64,000 bases of DNA from Eucalyptus grandis (lineage: Eukaryota > Streptophyta > Magnoliopsida > Myrtales > Myrtaceae), in contig NC_052620.1 in the NCBI RefSeq assembly GCF_016545825.1, positions 16,988,001 to 17,052,000 of the forward strand, in the 5' to 3' direction. How positions within the stretch are numbered: the first letter of the stretch is position 1; each line of letters begins with the position of its first letter. The notes under the pieces are model-generated. The model searched no databases and was not told the DNA's origin. It worked only from the letters and a program-made list of their open reading frames with translations. Of the stretch, positions 59,685 to 64,000 are shown one piece after another. The translations under genes were made by a program, and so were the position numbers.

Positions 59685-62600
59685 TCAGTTTGGCGCCGGG
59701 CCCTTCCACTTGAAGTTGTCAGCATAAGCCTTTGGCTGCAGTTACCAAGAAAAGAAATTATTGAAAACCAGCAGCAGAAATTTCCTAGGCCAGGGAAAAA
59801 TAGGTCACTGTGTTTTTATTTTCTTCTTTTATTGCTCTATCAAATGCATACAGATTTATTCTCGTTATCCATCATGAATGGAAAACACACAATCCAATCT
59901 CTTCTTCAGTGCAATCTGCCATCAGAGGCCTAACATGGTTGCCATCCACACCTTTGCAAAACACTAAGGAAGCTAAATGAGGATTACGAAAATTGATCTA
60001 AACAATTTTCACGGAACCAAGTCCATGTCTCATGCGCTTAGCCAGATGACACCCTAGAAAATGAGCTATGTACCATAAGGGAAGAGGAAATACTGCACTA
60101 CAGGAAGCCGATCACATAGCTATCAGTTCTGCAATCTGCCGTAAGCCTACTTGCCGCCACTTCTCTTTATAGTGCTGGACAGCTATATCTTTTAATTGGC
60201 AACTAAGGACATCTTAGAAAGTGATTGCACAAATGTTTTGATTTTCACAGAGATAAATATTTATATTTACAACAGTAAAAAGAAAATATTTTCAGAATTC
60301 TCTATTAATACGACATTGTGTTTTTTCCAGTCATTTCTTTCAAGATCAGTCAGATGTGATTGACAGCTATGATCATCATCATCATTGTTAATGGCCTCCA
60401 TCGTACAGGGGGTAGGATTGCCCCCTTTAAAGCAAATTAATTAAAAAATCCCCAAAATCAAAAGATAAATTAAAAGGTAGAAGAATGACAATGAGGAAAG
60501 GCCGAAAAAAAAAGTCATAAAGACTGCCCAAGGTCCTGATGATGCACGTTGAAGAGAACAAATGAGAAGGAAAGAAAAAGGTAACTAAAACCTACTGTTC
60601 AAAGTTCTGGACTCCAGAGAGTACATGAGCTTTTCTAAAAGAATGTCTGTAAAAGTCTCGCCCTAATGCAATGGAGTATTAGATCCCTGAAAGCTATCAA
60701 GACCACTAGTACAATCAATAGCCTGAAAAATACTACCAAGCAACATGACATGGTACCATCAGTCTTTGTTAATAAGAAAAAGACCAGAACAATATGTACA
60801 GCCAGAACCACATCTTTTCCCACCAGATTAACATTGTGTTATGCAGGCTCTCACACATGCAACTCCCGTAGAATGACATGATGTGACATGGCCAAGCAAA
60901 CAGCAGACAGCACACATGAAGGAAGAACTCATACCTTCAATAAAGGGGTGTGAGGCTTCTTAACCTGCAGAAATAATATATGCATGGTCAATTGTGGCTT
61001 TTTGGAGATAACAACTGAGATCATGGATGATACATAAACTTTAAGACAAGAGAGTTGATATAGCAAGTCGTCTTAATAATTTGCAAAGGTAGCACATCAA
61101 CAAGTTGAAGCACACTTAGGTGAATATGGTGTCCATATCCATTTAAATAATCAGCAGGAACAAGGAAATGGACAGATTAATTTTCTCCCATTCTATCTTG
61201 TATGATGTTTGCCAATACAAATTGGGATGTGGAGCATCCAAGTGATTTCCACCTGGGTTGGTATTGTACTCCTAATCCTATCAATAGAAAGAACCCTCCC
61301 CTTTGACCCAACCAACTCATCCAGCCCTGAAGATACCTAACGTTTATAAAAGAAAGCCTTTTCAACTTATCTGTCTGTATACTTTAAATAAATAAACAAA
61401 CAAAGCTTTCATCAGTGACCAATTGGCTATTCATCCAACTTGCCATTTTCACGTTTCATTTTGGAACACAAGCTCAAGTTCATTTGGACCTGTGTACACA
61501 TATATACTAATATGTTTAAAACATTCATGACTAAATCTCTTGCAATCTGAAATTAAGAACTAAAAGACCGCACGAGAAGTAAGTACGTAGAAACAAGCTA
61601 TTGCAACTAAAATTGGAACAAGATCTTCCTTGTCTTGTATGGGACAGAAGTATTTCTCAAAATTTCAATTTGGAAAAGTGTTGATAAGGCCAAGTTGGCA
61701 AAAGTTACAAGATTTCTCCTAATCTTTCAAAGCCTGGAAAATGCCCAAGCACCAAAAAATAAATATAAAGGCCCTTATAGTTCCAGATAATATTCAAATG
61801 ATATGCAGCTAAAAAATGACTGTCAGTCACAGTTGTCTTACAACTGTAACATGAAATTTCAAGATCATTTAACTCCATTAGTCTACAAGCATAAGTCCCT
61901 ATAAATACCCCAAATTTAATACCTAGAAAATCTCGGGCAAAGCAATGATTCTCACAAGCATGAATCATAGATGCTTTAGCCAAGTCAACGTTAAACTGGA
62001 GAAGTCCACTCGACGCAAAATGCAAGTACTTGGCCCCTGATGATCATGAACTTGATATGGTAAATGAAAACCAGCATGCACAAAACTAACAACGTATATA
62101 CAAGGTTGTACTCAGATAAGGGAGAAGGAAACAGAGTCTCATTCTACTTTCCCCCTCGTTCAGGCTTCCAACAATAGGAGGCAAAAAAAAAAGACATCCA
62201 GAATGCAGAAGGGTCATGCCATTTCAAGGTTGGAGAAGAATCTAATATACAGCCGGCCAATGACTTTCAGGTAACAATGGAGTGACCATACAGCTGCACA
62301 AAGGTTCGTACTAAGCCAGCAATGATGTGCATGACCCAAAATCCTAATTGAGGAGAAATGCATAAAAAGTAAGCCGTTATCCTCATTACATGCTTAGACA
62401 TCTGTAGGAAAACTTATTTTAGCCATAAAAGGGATGCACAAGAACATGCACAAACCCAAACCAATCCAGTCTATATGTATACTTGAGCATAAGGATGAAT
62501 GCACACTCAACTCTCTTGAGGGGATTACCAGTAAACCAAGCAAACATGTGACCGAAAGCATCTGCAGAACAGGGATACAAGAGAGTAAAGACAAATTCAG

Positions 62601-64000
62601 TGTTCTACACATACCACGTACTCCCAACCATGTCTCTCAGCAAATGACCTTGCAGCTTCTTCACTATCGAAACCAAATCCAGCATCACCAACATTGGCAT
62701 ATGGGTCCCCAGTGGATGTCCAACCCATCAATGGATTTTCCCACCTGCAGACGTATCCCAATTAAAAACTAAGATAGCATACTCAAGAGATGAGTATTTA
62801 GTAGTTGGCTTGGATAATGGTCACAACACAAGAAGGGTGAATTGGGTTCCAAAAGATAATTAACAAGAAATCAAGTATAAGGAAGAGTTGGGATAGAAAA
62901 TCGCCTAGGAGATTCAAAGTGGTTCGGCCTCAATCTCCAAATTTAAGCCTATAAACATTAGAACATCATCACAAATTAGTTGGTGAGAGTTCTAGTTATC
63001 ATCATTATTAATTGCAATTTGTAATTTCATAAGGAGAAATCAAAAGTTTTCATGATTACATAAAAAAATATTTATATATATGTGAAAATGTGAGTAGATT
63101 GTAAAGCAGCAACCAATCAAAAATCTAACCAAAAACTTTTATGAAAATGCAAATTGATTGGACGTGATGAACTTCTAGGTACCTAATTTGAAGAGAGATA
63201 CATGCATTCATATTTTGTGTCTCGAGGACATTATACAGGGAGAGAGGAATATACACTCATAATACCAAAAACAAATAATAGAAATTTTAAAGTTCAACGG
63301 TTACTGAAGCATCACATGTTTACTCATGATTGATTAAATTAACAGGACACCTTCATGTGTAGATGTGAGTAATAAGCTGAAGCACAGGATGTTCGACAGA
63401 GGAAAGATGAGCTATGTTTGCAGTGATCCAAAGATTGGGAAGTAGCCGCATACCCACCGTATGGAAGCACTAAAGTTAAACCCAATTCAGATGCACAACA
63501 TAAAATAGCCCAAGATTTTCCAAACTGAAGAGACCAACCAGATTGCACTACATACTTTTGTGTTGACAAAAAGTTAATTTTCCACCTCCCCACTTTCCCT
63601 GATCCTTGCTGAGTCGCGGTTCTTGCAGGTGAATATATCACAACCTGCAACAGAAGTCGGGGAATATCAAGGAAAGGGAAACTGGAAAGAGAAGAGACGG
63701 CTATAACTCCAATGTGATGGCTTTCAATGCCACAAATCCCCATCTTCGCAATACCTATACAACCCACTACTGGTAAAAAATCATGAAAACCGAAGCACAA
63801 CAAGAAACCCCGAAAACCCCAAACCGAACTGCGACTCTGGTTCCCCAAAATCCGACGTGGAGACGCTCCACAAAGCAGCAACTTGCAGGTACATAAAATC
63901 GATAATATCCCGAAGAACCAGATTCGATCGTATTGCAACCGATAATAACCCTAATACTTGCAGCGAGAGCGAAAAGCACTAAACGCAAAGATCTAATTTT
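59685..64000 (-). CDS. NDUFS4: NADH dehydrogenase (complex I) iron-sulfur protein 4, partial
   Basis: 18-kDa accessory subunit of mitochondrial complex I; the Arabidopsis homologue is FROSTBITE1. Four 3' exons on the reverse strand: 63556-63644 ('[19 protein letters not shown]', '[11 protein letters not shown]'), 62615-62744 ('[20 protein letters not shown]', '[20 protein letters not shown]'), 60935-60964 ('[10 protein letters not shown]') and 59685-59735 ('[16 protein letters not shown]', stop). Phases agree at each junction (0; 2/1; 0; 0), and introns are GT-AG. Exon 60935-60964 is only 30 nt. The upstream exons (mitochondrial presequence to 'EEHLxRK') are not in 63645-64000 and must lie beyond the window, so 63645-64000 is intron. 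The C-terminus '...KGPAPN' is a little shorter than the usual acidic tail. The 62800-63300 intron contains an LTR-like repeat. Confidence 0.93.
62805..63300. mobile_element. LTR-like insertion in an NDUFS4 intron
   Basis: 'gtggttcggcctcaatctcc' (62921) parallels 'gtggttcggttttatcctca' (16790) and 'gaggttcgactttatctcca' (34583). 'aagggtgaattgggttcc' upstream matches the LTR start words. The boundaries are not resolved. Confidence 0.45.

Noticed and set aside
63339..63988. 199- and 73-codon reverse frames near the right edge
   Set aside because: The 199-codon frame runs through NDUFS4 exon 63556-63644 and continues into flanking introns. Only the exon part is real.

Overview
The window is nuclear DNA of a dicot plant. 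Genes are split by GT-AG introns and separated by AT-rich DNA full of MITEs, SINEs and LTR debris. Several AT-rich elements carry GC-rich cores built on GCCGGCGAGGCTCGCC-like blocks and 'GTTTGGCA' inverted ends. That style reminds me of Myrtaceae (eucalypt-type) genomes, but the species call is inference only. Most long open frames here are spurious; only four loci and one gene-derived array are supported.

Layout. 1-1220: unresolved repeat-like DNA. 1221-12320: eleven direct copies of a ~1.06 kb unit, each holding the same three internal exons (a, b, c) of an FRD3/DTX42-43-type MATE transporter, with no N- or C-terminal exons in view. 12320-22300: nested transposon debris, including a Ty1/copia gag split by a MITE, a copia protease fragment, a MULE-type MITE and a SINE. 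22970-30780: two copies of a small CYSTM-family gene (23287-23872 and 27177-27790). The second copy carries an altered cysteine tail, a duplicated TATA/5'UTR segment, a solo LTR and a MITE. 25030-26885 recurs at 38935-41243. 31000-38640: SINE, MITEs and LTR pieces. 41304-41702: a complete first exon of N-acetylglutamate synthase (NAGS), standing alone. 44000-47760: MITEs and SINEs. 47918-55212: the ten-exon NAGS gene (+ strand). 55213-59684: intergenic with one MITE. 59685-64000: the 3' four exons of NDUFS4 (- strand), whose 5' end lies beyond the window.

Functions. NAGS makes N-acetylglutamate, the first step of plastid arginine synthesis. NDUFS4 is an accessory subunit of mitochondrial complex I. 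CYSTM proteins are tiny stress-linked membrane-tail proteins. FRD3-clade MATEs export citrate. No operon-like cooperation is implied.

Most notable points: (1) the MATE exon array, whose a-b-c cassette starts and ends in phase 1, so units are phase-compatible when joined; (2) NAGS exon 1 carries a one-base frameshift and an unusual donor, while an intact, phase-compatible first exon sits 6.2 kb upstream and could be the real or alternative first exon; (3) five tiny insertions (16-39 bp) made only of a SINE 3' end plus A-tail, each with perfect 14-19 bp target duplications; (4) a ~1.9 kb segment found upstream of both CYSTM copy 2 and the upstream NAGS exon.
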